64,000 bases of DNA. Origin: Erwinia tasmaniensis Et1/99 (GTDB taxonomy: Bacteria > Pseudomonadota > Gammaproteobacteria > Enterobacterales > Enterobacteriaceae). Below the pieces are notes generated by a model, which had not been told where the DNA came from, did not search any database, and saw nothing but the letters and a program-made list of their open reading frames with translations. The stretch is from contig NC_010694.1 in NCBI RefSeq assembly GCF_000026185.1, forward strand, positions 1,240,001 to 1,304,000, given 5' to 3'. The position numbers and the translations under genes were made by a program. Shown here in pieces: positions 9,883 to 18,336 of the stretch. Within the stretch, counting starts at the first letter, position 1, and each line of letters starts with the position of its first letter.

Positions 9883-10253
9883 TTAACCCGGGCCGTTTTA
9901 TGCGTTATCAGGTCAACAGGATAAAAGAGCTTCACTTTAACTGTCATTTCCCCGCATAACCTCTTTGTACGCCTTTGTTGCTGATTAACCCACCCGGCTC
10001 ATTATTATTTGTCGTATCATTGGTTTTGGCGACTGATGATATGGCAACATCGCCATTTGACCGTAAAAGGGTCGAACGATGCTACAATTACGTTCAATTA
10101 TGCTTATGAAAATCACAATATCTCGAACATCGGCTTTGTTCAGTGATGAGCGCGCTGGCACTGCCCGCATTATTAACGCATGGCGAACATGTGCAGAATG
10201 TGCAGCAGAAAAAATCGAAAAACGCAGCGAAATGTGACCGACAGGAGAAGCAA

Positions 10254-10700
10254 ATGAAAACGCTTTTAGTCGCCATCGATAGATCAATGATGGCCCGTAA
10301 AGTGGTTGCGTTGGCCAGCACTCAGGCTCTGGCCTTGCGGGCTTCGGTGGTGGTGCTGTGTTGTGTCGACGCCAGCTGTGCCTGTGGGCCGCTGGAAATT
10401 GAAGCCGGCGAAGATCCCAGCGAATATGGCATGGCGCGGGATGAGCAAAACACGGCTGAAGCGGCGGTGCGTCAGGCGTTGGCCGAGTTACAGCGCTCCG
10501 GGGTGACGGCGCGTGGGCGCATCGTGGCCGGGGAGCCGGCATCCACGATTGTTGCTGAAGCCAACAGACTTCAGGCGATGATGATTATCATGGGGCGTCG
10601 CCAGCTCAATTCATTTAATCGCCTGCTAAAAGGCTCATGCAGCGCCGCCGTCATCGAACGCGCCAGCTGCACGGTACTGGTCGATGTACGCGTTGACTGA
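10254..10700 (+). CDS. universal stress protein (UspA-like), atypical
   Basis: A 148-residue protein of the UspA fold, beginning MKTLLVAIDRSMMARKVV. The C-terminal nucleotide loop of ATP-binding Usp proteins normally reads G-x2-G-x9-G-S/T; here the second glycine is replaced (MGRRQLNSFNRLLKGSC), so ATP binding is doubtful. An unusual cysteine-rich stretch, LCCVDASCACGP, lies near residue 35-46, suggesting metal or redox chemistry (inference). AGGAG at 10243-10247 fixes the start; an open frame extends 37 codons further up but without Usp similarity. It is followed at 44 bases by a membrane-protein gene. Confidence 0.8.
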   Translation: MKTLLVAIDRSMMARKVVALASTQALALRASVVVLCCVDASCACGPLEIEAGEDPSEYGMARDEQNTAEAAVRQALAELQRSGVTARGRIVAGEPASTIVAEANRLQAMMIIMGRRQLNSFNRLLKGSCSAAVIERASCTVLVDVRVD

Positions 10701-10744
10701 CGTTAACCTTCGCGCCTCTGGTCTGAACACTTCAGGAAATTATT

Positions 10745-11554
10745 TTGACTTCGAACGCTATTCTTATCTCAGTCTTCTCAACGGTATTTTGGCTGGTGCT
10801 GACTCGATGGCTGTGGAAAGAACAAAAACTGACCGCACCCATGGCCATATTGCTATTTATGCTGCCAGTCCTGGTCGGCAATATCGGCTACTACCGCTGG
10901 GTGGCCCCGCAGCGCCAGCAAGAGGCAGGCATTGAGTATGCCCGAACGCAGATGGCTTCTCTCCCCGTTTGGCGGACCATCAGGCTGCAACAGCCGGCGC
11001 TTTATCAACAGGCCAGCGACAGGCTGATCGACCATCTGCGTCAGGGGATGCCATTTCGTCAGGCGGTTGAACTCTTGCGGCCGATGGCCGCCGACCTGCT
11101 GAACCAGCGTATTAATACCGCCCGCGATCGGGATTTGATTGCCTATATGCAGGTTTCGCTGGAGGAAATGAAACAGGTTCGTCAGCGCAGCTCCGCACAG
11201 TGTTTCCGTTTCCTGTTTCCACAGGTAAAAGGCGGAGTGAACATCGGTGAACTGCTGCCGCAGGATCTGATCGCGCGCGACCTGTCGGCAATGGATACCC
11301 TGCTACAGCATAGCGATGATGGCGCGCCGCCGGTTGAGTCATCCCGTGGGCGGCAACAGCTACAGAAAGTGGTGCAGGCGCTTTATAGCCGCTGGGGCAG
11401 TGATTTGCAGACGCTGAATACCCCCGGTGAGCCGGGCGCTGATGAAACGAAGCTTTGCGATATGACCATTGACCTTTATCAGTCCGTGTTGGCACTAACA
11501 GATAACGATTCAGCAAGCGTGTTGCGTATGATTATTGGCGGTTCAGATAACTAG
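10745..11554 (+). CDS. uncharacterised membrane-anchored protein
   Basis: A 269-residue protein I do not recognise. Two hydrophobic helices lie at about residues 4-20 and 32-49, separated by the basic stretch RWLWKEQK, followed by a roughly 215-residue soluble part rich in Gln and Arg that is probably helical. The start is TTG, supported by AGGAA seven bases upstream and by the placement of the first helix; the next ATG would cut into the second helix. It lies 44 bases after the stress-protein gene, so the two may be cotranscribed, and a clear terminator follows. Function unknown. Confidence 0.7.
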   Translation: MTSNAILISVFSTVFWLVLTRWLWKEQKLTAPMAILLFMLPVLVGNIGYYRWVAPQRQQEAGIEYARTQMASLPVWRTIRLQQPALYQQASDRLIDHLRQGMPFRQAVELLRPMAADLLNQRINTARDRDLIAYMQVSLEEMKQVRQRSSAQCFRFLFPQVKGGVNIGELLPQDLIARDLSAMDTLLQHSDDGAPPVESSRGRQQLQKVVQALYSRWGSDLQTLNTPGEPGADETKLCDMTIDLYQSVLALTDNDSASVLRMIIGGSDN

Positions 11555-11568
11555 TACCCTAAAAAAAA

Positions 11569-11584
11569 GCCCGCTTGCGCGGGC
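11569..11584 (+). terminator. rho-independent terminator
   Basis: GCCCGC-TTGC-GCGGGC, a 6 bp GC stem with A tract before and T-rich ATTTTTAATTTTT soon after, ending the 10.2-11.6 kb transcription unit. Confidence 0.8.
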
Positions 11585-11804
11585 ATAACTATTTTTAATT
11601 TTTATAATTCCTGGTGTTGTGCAGACTTAGTGCGTTGTCTGTGAGCATAGTCGCATTGATAGTCAGACTCCGCTACATGGATCCCTGAATCAATTCAATC
11701 GGGGAAACATTGCATTAGTTAAGTAAAATTTTGCAAATGCGCCGGTGTCTGATAGTTGTCCGTGTCGGAGTTGTTATGATGCGACACCAGAAGAAGGAGC
11801 CATG

Positions 11805-12086
11805 ATGAAAAAAAAAGCGATAGCTGCATTGGCGCTATTCGTATTAGCCGGTTGTACTTCGGGCAAACCCGGCGCTTATGAAAGGGTGGATGAAGATCCG
11901 GCGGTCAATAGCGTTCAGTACCGTTTTAAACCCGGCCAGGTCGATCGGACCGCGATGCAAAAAGACGTTGAACATTACTGCTCCGAGCGGGGCTTTGATA
12001 AAGTTGAAGCGCTTGAACCGCAGGAAAGCCATATACCGGGATTAATGAAAGCCTGGTATCAGTGCAATTACCGTATCAAAAGCTAA
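11805..12086 (+). CDS. small lipoprotein of unknown function
   Basis: A 93-residue predicted lipoprotein. The start MKKKAIAALALFVLAGC has a lysine-rich n-region, hydrophobic core and lipobox LAGC, so the cysteine at residue 17 would be lipidated. The residue after it is Thr, which under the +2 rule favours the outer membrane (inference). The mature part contains two further cysteines (HYCSERGF and WYQCNYRI) that may form a disulfide. The start at 11805 is preferred over ATG 11802 because AGGAG ends five bases before it. I recognise no family. A GC-rich hairpin follows. Confidence 0.8.
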   Translation: MKKKAIAALALFVLAGCTSGKPGAYERVDEDPAVNSVQYRFKPGQVDRTAMQKDVEHYCSERGFDKVEALEPQESHIPGLMKAWYQCNYRIKS

Positions 12087-12091
12087 AGCGA

Positions 12092-12115
12092 GGGCGGGTA
12101 GGACGATGCCCGCCC
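12092..12115. terminator. hairpin after the lipoprotein gene
   Basis: GGGCGGG and CCCGCCC pair in a 7 bp stem ten bases apart; no strong U tract follows. Confidence 0.55.
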
Positions 12116-12323
12116 GATATACGCGTACAGGTTTGTTCCACAAGCCATTGCAAATCGGTTCTAAGGGCCACATTCCCCTCATTTTCTTATCCGGACAGGT
12201 AATGCGGGCCAACAGCGCCTGCTCATCCTCAGTAAATCTGTCTACACTATCCTGCGGCAGCCTGAAAAAATAACCTAAGCTTTAGCCAAACAAACGTACA
12301 TACATACCAGCAAGGAGCTGAAG

Positions 12324-13208
12324 ATGGCCTACCGGGTAGAAAATGTCTTATCAGTACAGGCAGAATTAGGCGAGTGCCCGCTGTGGAGCGTGGAGCAACA
12401 GGTGCTGTGGTTTGTTGACATCCTGGCCCCTGCTTTGCACCGCTTCGATCCGTCCAGCGGAGAGCATCAGGTTTGGCCGGTGGCGGAGGATATTGGTTGT
12501 ATTGGCCTGTGTGAAGACGGGGGGCTGATCGCCGCGCTGCGCGGCGGCATCTGTTATCTCAATCATCGTGGCGAAATCACCCGCCGGATCGCCGATAACC
12601 CCGGCGATGCGCCACGCAGCCGCTTTAACGATGGCCGCGTCGATCCGTTTGGTCGATTCTGGTGTGGCACCCTGTGGGAACCGCAGGATCGCAACGGCGC
12701 GAAACTCTACCGCGTGGATAATCAGCTCAAACTTACCGAGCAGGCCGCCGATATTATGATCTCCAACGGGCTGGCTTTTTCTCCCGACAGACGGTGGATG
12801 TATCAGAGCGATACGCCGAATGCCGTGCTTTATCGTTATCCGATGGATGCGGACAGAGGGGAAATCGGTCAGCGCGAGGTGGTACGTCACTTTATCCAGC
12901 AGCAGGGCGGGATCCCGGATGGGGCGGCGGTAGACAGTGAAGGCTATTACTGGGCGGCAATGTTTGACGGAGGGCGTGTTATCCGCCTCGATCCGCACAG
13001 TGGGGATATTGTTGATGAAATCCCGCTGCCGGTACGCTGGCCGACGATGGTCGCTTTTGGTGGCCCGGATCTGAAGACCCTGTACATCACCTCATCGAGA
13101 GAAGACCGCAGCGCGGAGGAACTGGCACAGTACCCGCAGTCCGGCGATCTGTTTGCCGTCAGGGTTGCGGTTGCCGGCCTTCCTGAACCGCTGTTCCTCC
13201 AGCAGTAA
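12324..13208 (+). CDS. SMP-30/gluconolactonase family lactonase
   Basis: A 294-residue six-bladed propeller enzyme of the SMP-30/regucalcin family, divalent-metal-dependent lactonases acting on sugar lactones. Marks: N-terminal AELGECPLWS with the metal Glu, SRFNDGRVDPFGRFWCGT with the substrate Asn near residue 100, ISNGLAFSPD with the metal Asn near residue 148, and IPDGAAVDSEGYYWAAMFDGG with the metal Asp near residue 198. No signal peptide, so cytosolic. AAGGAG precedes the ATG. It is convergent with the yhjX-type gene. Which sugar lactone it opens is not shown; no sugar dehydrogenase is adjacent. Confidence 0.88.
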   Translation: MAYRVENVLSVQAELGECPLWSVEQQVLWFVDILAPALHRFDPSSGEHQVWPVAEDIGCIGLCEDGGLIAALRGGICYLNHRGEITRRIADNPGDAPRSRFNDGRVDPFGRFWCGTLWEPQDRNGAKLYRVDNQLKLTEQAADIMISNGLAFSPDRRWMYQSDTPNAVLYRYPMDADRGEIGQREVVRHFIQQQGGIPDGAAVDSEGYYWAAMFDGGRVIRLDPHSGDIVDEIPLPVRWPTMVAFGGPDLKTLYITSSREDRSAEELAQYPQSGDLFAVRVAVAGLPEPLFLQQ

Positions 13209-13212
13209 TCCG

Positions 13213-13247
13213 GAGATGCCCGCAGGCAGAGCTGCTGCGGGCATCTC
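13213..13247. terminator. bidirectional hairpin between convergent genes
   Basis: GAGATGCCCGCAG pairs perfectly with CTGCGGGCATCTC (13 bp stem, 9-base loop) between the lactonase and yhjX-type genes. Confidence 0.75.
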
Positions 13248-13252
13248 GCTAT

Positions 13253-14482
13253 TCAGCTGGCAATCAGGCGCGCTGCGCCTGACTTTTCCACCGCTTTGCA
13301 TGGCGCTCGCACGGTGATCGACAGCAGTAATGAGATCGCCATCAGGCCCATAATCAGACTAAAGGTCATGGTAAAGCCACCGAAGAGCGAGGCGACCAGA
13401 GATCCCATGACGCTGCCGATCCCAAAACCGAGGTAAATTCCCCCGTAGTTTTTACTCAAGTTATTCAGTCCGAAAAAGTCGCTTACCAGCGAGGGATAAA
13501 CGGTGATCGTACCGCCAAAACTGAAGGCGACACAGGCAACCGCGATAAAAAAGGTACTTTCATTCATCCGGCTGAACAACAGGATACTGATACCTGCCAG
13601 TGACACCAGCTGCGCCAGGGTGATCACCCGAATACGCGCGACGTTGTCCGACAGAATACCCAATATCAGGCGACCACTGAGGTTAGCTATCGCAATGATG
13701 GTGACCGCCTGGGCAGCGGTTTGCGTGCTGAGGTGCACCATGCCTTCGCCAATGTCTTTTGCGATGCCAATCACATACAGGCCGCTCATACATGAAGCCA
13801 GAAACATCAGGGCCAGGATCCAGTACTGGGGCATACGCACCGACTCGGCAAATGAATAATCCCGCGCCGTATGAGCGACGCGAACGCTAACCGCCTGAAG
13901 GGGCGCATCTTTCATTAATAAGGCGCCGATCGTCATCATGCTCATGGCGATAACAGCCCAAATCATAAACGTCATCTCCAGGCTGGTCACGCTGAGCAAA
14001 AAACCGCAGATAAATTTAAAGCCCAGGCTGCCGAGACCGTATGCGCCGATCGCACAGGCGGAAATAACGCCCTTGCGTTCAGGGAACCACTTCACACAGT
14101 TAGACAGCGTCATCAGATAGCCCGCGCCATCCGCCAGTCCCACCAGCACTCCGGCACTCAGATAGAGCATAAACAGGTTGTTAGCGCTTGCGGTTAGCGC
14201 CAGGCCGATGGCCATCAGCAGGCCGGCCCCGAGGGTGACATGACGTACGCCGAACCGATCCTGTAACTTTCCCGCGACGGAAGAAGCCAGCGCCAGGCTC
14301 AGGCTCAATAAACCAAATGAAAAGGCGATCTGGCTCACTGGAGCCGCCATTTTTAACGACAGCTCACCATTGAAAAGACTCCATGTGTAGACCGATCCCA
14401 GGGCAAACTGGGTGATGATGGTGCCGATCAGGGTTAAACAACGGGTGCGGTGTATCTTGTGACTGGCGGTAGGTGAGTTCAT
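13253..14482 (-). CDS. yhjX: MFS transporter YhjX, pyruvate-regulated
   Basis: Inner-membrane major facilitator of 409 residues with twelve hydrophobic segments, in the oxalate/formate-antiporter (OFA) branch. It matches E. coli YhjX throughout, for example LTLIGTIITQFALGSVYTWSLFNG, LSAGVLVGLADGAGYL, LSNCVKWFPERKGVISA and FFGLNNLSKNYGGIYLGFGIGS. In E. coli yhjX is the main known target of YpdB and is induced by pyruvate; the transported substrate is not firmly established. ATG 14482 is chosen with GGGAG upstream; a TTG lies nine codons further up. Three putative YpdB boxes lie 83-134 bases before the start. The YpdAB genes are only 6 kb away. Confidence 0.93.
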   Translation of the reverse strand: MNSPTASHKIHRTRCLTLIGTIITQFALGSVYTWSLFNGELSLKMAAPVSQIAFSFGLLSLSLALASSVAGKLQDRFGVRHVTLGAGLLMAIGLALTASANNLFMLYLSAGVLVGLADGAGYLMTLSNCVKWFPERKGVISACAIGAYGLGSLGFKFICGFLLSVTSLEMTFMIWAVIAMSMMTIGALLMKDAPLQAVSVRVAHTARDYSFAESVRMPQYWILALMFLASCMSGLYVIGIAKDIGEGMVHLSTQTAAQAVTIIAIANLSGRLILGILSDNVARIRVITLAQLVSLAGISILLFSRMNESTFFIAVACVAFSFGGTITVYPSLVSDFFGLNNLSKNYGGIYLGFGIGSVMGSLVASLFGGFTMTFSLIMGLMAISLLLSITVRAPCKAVEKSGAARLIAS

Positions 14483-14525
14483 CAGGGCTTCTCCCGAAGG
14501 AAATGTCAACTATCTCGATGGGGAC

Positions 14526-14531
14526 ATAATA
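14526..14531 (-). promoter_or_regulatory. candidate -10 element of yhjX
   Basis: TATTAT on the minus strand, 44 bases before the start codon and 33 bases downstream of the nearest putative YpdB box. No good -35 hexamer precedes it, which fits an activator-dependent promoter. Confidence 0.4.
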
Positions 14532-14564
14532 ACGGCAGGGATGGGTGCGGCGCGGAATAGGGGA

Positions 14565-14616
14565 ATGAACTGCCTCTGGCAGGGAATGAACGGCACCTGT
14601 AGCGACATGAACGGTA
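14565..14616 (-). promoter_or_regulatory. triple YpdB-like operator upstream of yhjX
   Basis: Read on the minus strand there are three 10-base direct repeats: TACCGTTCAT (14616-14607), TGCCGTTCAT (14595-14586) and GGCAGTTCAT (14574-14565). Both spacers are exactly 11 bases, so the boxes recur every 21 bases, two helical turns. The published E. coli YpdB site, as I recall it, is GGCATTTCAT repeated with an 11-base spacer. The common core TTCAT and the spacing agree. Here there are three boxes rather than two. Confidence 0.75.
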
Positions 14617-14731
14617 TTGATTGCTAAGGTTGCTCACGATAACAAGGGAAGAGATTTCCTGCCCAACGCTTTGCAACTGGCCGGAGGGGGCGTAAGACAG
14701 ATAGCCCGACGAATGCCGGGCTGCAAAGCGC

Positions 14732-14941
14732 TCAGCGAATATAGCTACGGATCACATTGGCGATCGCCTTATTTGCGTCACGTTCATCGCGATGTTCGAC
14801 GTCATCAGCGACCTTTTCCAGATACTTATTCAGCTTGCCGCCGGTCGGCACATTGCCATAGGCGATAAGCATTTGCACAATGTTACGTAGCGCAAGAACC
14901 TCTAAAGAGAGGCGCTCAACAACAGGATCTTTATCTGGCAC
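14732..14941 (-). CDS. small protein, DUF2594/YecF-like
   Basis: A 69-residue, highly charged, probably all-helical protein. Its pattern, an N-terminal LSLEVLALRNIVQMLIAYGN helix followed by KYLEKVADDVEHRDE and a C-terminal VIRSYIR, resembles the DUF2594 family (E. coli YecF), in which a similar leucine-rich helix is followed by a charged one. The start is GTG at 14941 with CGGAG about seven bases before it. Function unknown even in E. coli. Family assignment is by eye and moderate. Confidence 0.55.
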   Translation of the reverse strand: MPDKDPVVERLSLEVLALRNIVQMLIAYGNVPTGGKLNKYLEKVADDVEHRDERDANKAIANVIRSYIR

Positions 14942-15133
14942 GATGAACTCCGGGGTAAAGTCAGCAATATGCCCAGCAGTTTAAGCCCCGGCGGCAAAAT
15001 CAATCCGCTGAATATCCACCTTTTTTTATGATGATAAATGCGTTCAGGCGCAAAGGTGACCAACATTTGCCAACAAGGGTTGAACCTGTCCGTTGCTCAA
15101 GGCATGATCACCGCTGGTTTTTAAGGAGACGCT

Positions 15134-16378
15134 ATGCAGCAATTGATTGCACAACTCAAACAGTTTGGTATTGAGCCTAATCATGCTATTTCGCTGACGA
15201 TTATTTTTGCCATCATTTTTCTTACGGCAATCGTCGTTCACTTTATCTTGCACCGCATCGTTCTGGCCGTCTGTGAAAAGCGTGCTCAGGCCAGCTCACA
15301 TCTTTGGCTGCATATCCTGACCGAAAATAAGCTCTTTCACCGGCTGGCCTTTACGCTGCAGGGGATTATTGTCAATGTCCAGGCGGTACTATGGCTAAAT
15401 AAGGACAGCGACGCGGCGGCTATTCTGTCAACCTGTGCGCAGCTTTGGGTCATGCTCTACGGCCTGATGTCGTTTTTCTCGCTGCTGGATGTGGTGAACA
15501 GCTTATCAAACCGTTTCGCCTTTGCCGCGCAGTTCCCGCTCAAAGGGCTGCTACAGGGCATCAAGCTGATCGCCGCTATTGTCATCGGTATTATGATGAT
15601 TTCGCTGCTGATTGGAAAATCTCCGGCGATCCTGATCAGCGGGCTGGGCGCAATGGCAGCCGTCCTGATGCTGGTATTTAAAGACCCAATCCTGGGCCTG
15701 GTCGCGGGCATTCAGCTTTCTGCAAACAATATGCTGAAGCTGGGAGACTGGCTGGAGATGCCAAAATATGGGGCTGACGGCGCGGTGACGGATATTGGTC
15801 TGACCACGGTAAAAGTGCGTAACTGGGATAACACCATTACGACCATACCGACTTATGCTCTGGTCTCCGACGCATTTAAAAACTGGAGCGGTATGTCGGC
15901 CTCTGGCGGTCGTCGCATCAAGCGCTGCATCAACATTGATACGACCAGCATCCACTTTCTGACGGAGGAAGAGCAGGAAAAGCTGGCTCATGCGCGCCTG
16001 CTGTCACCTTATATGGAGATGCGCCAGGAAGAAATCGCCAGTTGGAATGGACAGAATGCGGGGCCAGCCTCCATTCTGAATCAGCGTAAAATGACGAATA
16101 TCGGCACTTTTCGCGCCTATCTGAATGAATATCTGCGCCAGCATCCCTCCATACGCCAGGACATGACGCTGATGGTGCGCCAGATGGCGCCAGGAGCGGA
16201 AGGTTTACCGCTTGAAATTTACGCATTCACTAACACCGTGGCATGGCTGGAATACGAAAGCATTCAGGCTGATATTTTTGACCATGTGTTTGCCGTGGTG
16301 GACGAGTTTGGCTTACGCATTCATCAGGCACCCACCGGGAGCGACGTGCGCGCCATCGCGGGCCTGAATTCATACTGA
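15134..16378 (+). CDS. ybdG: mechanosensitive channel YbdG (MscM type)
   Basis: MscS-family channel of the inner membrane, 414 residues, giving miniconductance release of solutes on osmotic downshock. Five hydrophobic helices occupy roughly residues 1-190, ending in the pore-lining [21 protein letters not shown]. The beta domain follows ([48 protein letters not shown]), then a C-terminal domain ending [11 protein letters not shown]. Length and nearly every motif match E. coli YbdG (415 residues). AAGGAG precedes the ATG. It stands alone, next to the old prophage boundary. Confidence 0.93.
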   Translation: MQQLIAQLKQFGIEPNHAISLTIIFAIIFLTAIVVHFILHRIVLAVCEKRAQASSHLWLHILTENKLFHRLAFTLQGIIVNVQAVLWLNKDSDAAAILSTCAQLWVMLYGLMSFFSLLDVVNSLSNRFAFAAQFPLKGLLQGIKLIAAIVIGIMMISLLIGKSPAILISGLGAMAAVLMLVFKDPILGLVAGIQLSANNMLKLGDWLEMPKYGADGAVTDIGLTTVKVRNWDNTITTIPTYALVSDAFKNWSGMSASGGRRIKRCINIDTTSIHFLTEEEQEKLAHARLLSPYMEMRQEEIASWNGQNAGPASILNQRKMTNIGTFRAYLNEYLRQHPSIRQDMTLMVRQMAPGAEGLPLEIYAFTNTVAWLEYESIQADIFDHVFAVVDEFGLRIHQAPTGSDVRAIAGLNSY

Positions 16379-16397
16379 TAGAACCATGAATCAATAG

Positions 16398-16418
16398 GGG
16401 ATGCAGCTATGGCATCCC
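16398..16418. terminator. hairpin after the YbdG gene
   Basis: GGGATGC and GCATCCC form a 7 bp stem around AGCTATG. The rest of the interval to 16726 holds no gene I can support; it is the chromosomal flank outside the prophage repeat. Confidence 0.5.
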
Positions 16419-16726
16419 TGAATGTGCTGGTGACAATAAGCTTATCCAGCCGCAGCGAATGTCGGCTTATGCTTGCGACAGCGCCTTTGGCACTCATTTA
16501 AATACCGGTATCGCCGTCGCGCATCACCCGACGTGGTTTTTTGCCACGGTCGTTTTGAATACCGTATGACAGCATTTTTGTTAAAAGACGAACTGGCTTA
16601 CCCGGTATTTTACCCGCAGTGAGTTACGGGACTGTCGGATATGGTGAGTACGTTTTTTTTGGGGATGTTCTTATCGTATTGTTTAAACGATGTTTTAACT
16701 CACGGAGCCTGCTGAAGAGGTTTTTC

Positions 16727-16740
16727 TGGTGTCCCCTGCA
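16727..16740 (+). repeat. distal prophage attachment site (14-base copy of the argW 3' end)
   Basis: TGGTGTCCCCTGCA is an exact copy, in the same orientation, of the complement of the last bases of the tRNA-Arg gene at 21440-21453. Flanking bases differ. It is the expected scar of tRNA-targeted integration and defines the far end of the prophage remnant. Confidence 0.75.
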
Positions 16741-18291
16741 TCCTCCCGACAGGAAACCAATGGCAATTCTTTAGATGCAGGGGTAAGCGTGGGTAACTCG
16801 ACACTGTCCAGCACTGAAGATGGCCTGGTGATGCCCCGATCGGCGTCAAGCAGCCAGCCATATGCCGGAGCCGTTGCACTTACTCTGCACAATAAGAGCG
16901 CAGACACTGTTAGTATAAAAGATTTCGGAGCTAAAGGTGATGGGGTGACAGATGACACCTCCGTGATGCAGGCATTGATTGATATAGCGAAAGAAAATAA
17001 CAGCGCTGGGTCGCCTTTAGCCATATATCTGCCCCCCGGCACATAGATTGTAGATTCTCTGACTAACTATGCCCATACCCTGATGCAGGGGGCTGAAAGA
17101 CCAACGGTAATCAGGCGCAAACCCGGAAGAAATAAAAGTGTGATACTGGGTGTTAACTCATCTTGGCTTTGAGAGACAATAAGCAGTAACGCTTCAGAAT
17201 TTGCTTACCATTTTACATTGTCTGATTTTGTTATCGACGGTGGCGTAGACGGGAAGCAAGTTCCATTATTCCAGCCGCCATACAGGGCATGGTATAGCCA
17301 TATGGGGTTCCCGATACCGCATTGTTCAATATAGATCTTATAAACTGCGCAGAGAAAGGGCTTATACAGACGACATAGACCAACATTTGGATTACCTCGC
17401 GCCGTGGTTTGAGTCTAGTATTTACAGCATCCGAATAACTAATTGCGGAAAAGAGGGCTGGCATTGCGCAGACCCCTATGACTCAGCGATACACCATGTA
17501 GGAATGATTAACGGGTCTTGAATTGGTCATGCGCTGTACGATGGTTTTTTAAGTCACTAGCACTCTGTCTGGTAACATCGGGATGTCTACACGTATCTAA
17601 CGGCGAAAACAACGCTGGAACGGGTTCATCTATTACATACAGGTATGCGGAGAACATTGAAGGCCCGTGCAGGTTCTATGGTGGAACTCCATTTGATGGA
17701 GCTAAGGATTGTGTAAGGTTAGCATCTAGCGGAATTCAGTTTGATGACGGCTGCACTTTTTATATTCTATGGGGGGCTGGAAGTTTCAGGCCGGGAATGA
17801 AAATTGGGGGATCAGATTTAGAAAAGGAAGCCATGGGGTTTCACACAATTCAATAGAAATAACTAAAGATGCGTGCGAAATGCCTGTAAGCTTTGGTGAT
17901 AGAAAGTTTTACCCGATGCGGATGCAGGGAAGAAAAGCGTAAAGCTAATTTGCTATTACTCTGGATCTTATTCTACATACGGTATATAGGGCGTCCCCAA
18001 TACAGCATCAGGGACCGAATTAGATATAACCCTTTCAGGTAATATGAATTTGGAATTAAATTCAAAGCTGCAAACCAAAAAGACCTCTATTGCGTCCAAC
18101 ATATCATACTGTTGGGTGTACAAATATCCCCTTATAGAATCTCCAGCTATCTCTATGTCAAAAGTAGCCTCTTCAGGGGTGCCGATTGAATCGGTTTATG
18201 CTCCTGGCATGTCAGACAAAGTTGCCAACATATTTAATGGAACTAGACAAAAATATAACACTGCATGCCACTGCAAGTTATCCGCTTACTG
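16729..18291 (+). pseudogene. decayed phage tailspike / pectate-lyase-fold protein
   Basis: Remnant of a phage tailspike-like beta-helix protein. The first open part (16729-17046) contains IKDFGAKGDGVTDDTSVM, the signature start of the Pectate_lyase_3 parallel beta-helix found in phage depolymerase tailspikes, then hits a TAG at 17044. Further fragments continue in several frames, for example LHVSNGENNAGTGSSITYRY (17580s), PCRFYGGTPFDGAKDCVRL and ISYCWVYKYPLIESP (18100s), giving at least four disruptions. The N-terminal capsid-binding part is absent, because the readable frame starts inside the attachment repeat. Composition is more AT-rich than neighbours. The encoded enzyme would have cleaved host surface polysaccharide. 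Confidence 0.75.
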
Positions 18292-18306
18292 AATAGAAGC
18301 GCTATT

Positions 18307-18336
18307 GAATATCTGGCCCGAAAGGGCCAGATATTC
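18307..18336. terminator. strong bidirectional hairpin
   Basis: GAATATCTGGCCC pairs perfectly with GGGCCAGATATTC around a GAAA tetraloop (13 bp), between the convergent tailspike and glucosyltransferase remnants. Confidence 0.85.

Noticed and set aside
9985..10542. Long minus-strand open frame opposite the universal stress gene
   Set aside because: Composition is Pro/Arg/His-rich shadow coding of the real plus-strand gene; no start context or family motif.
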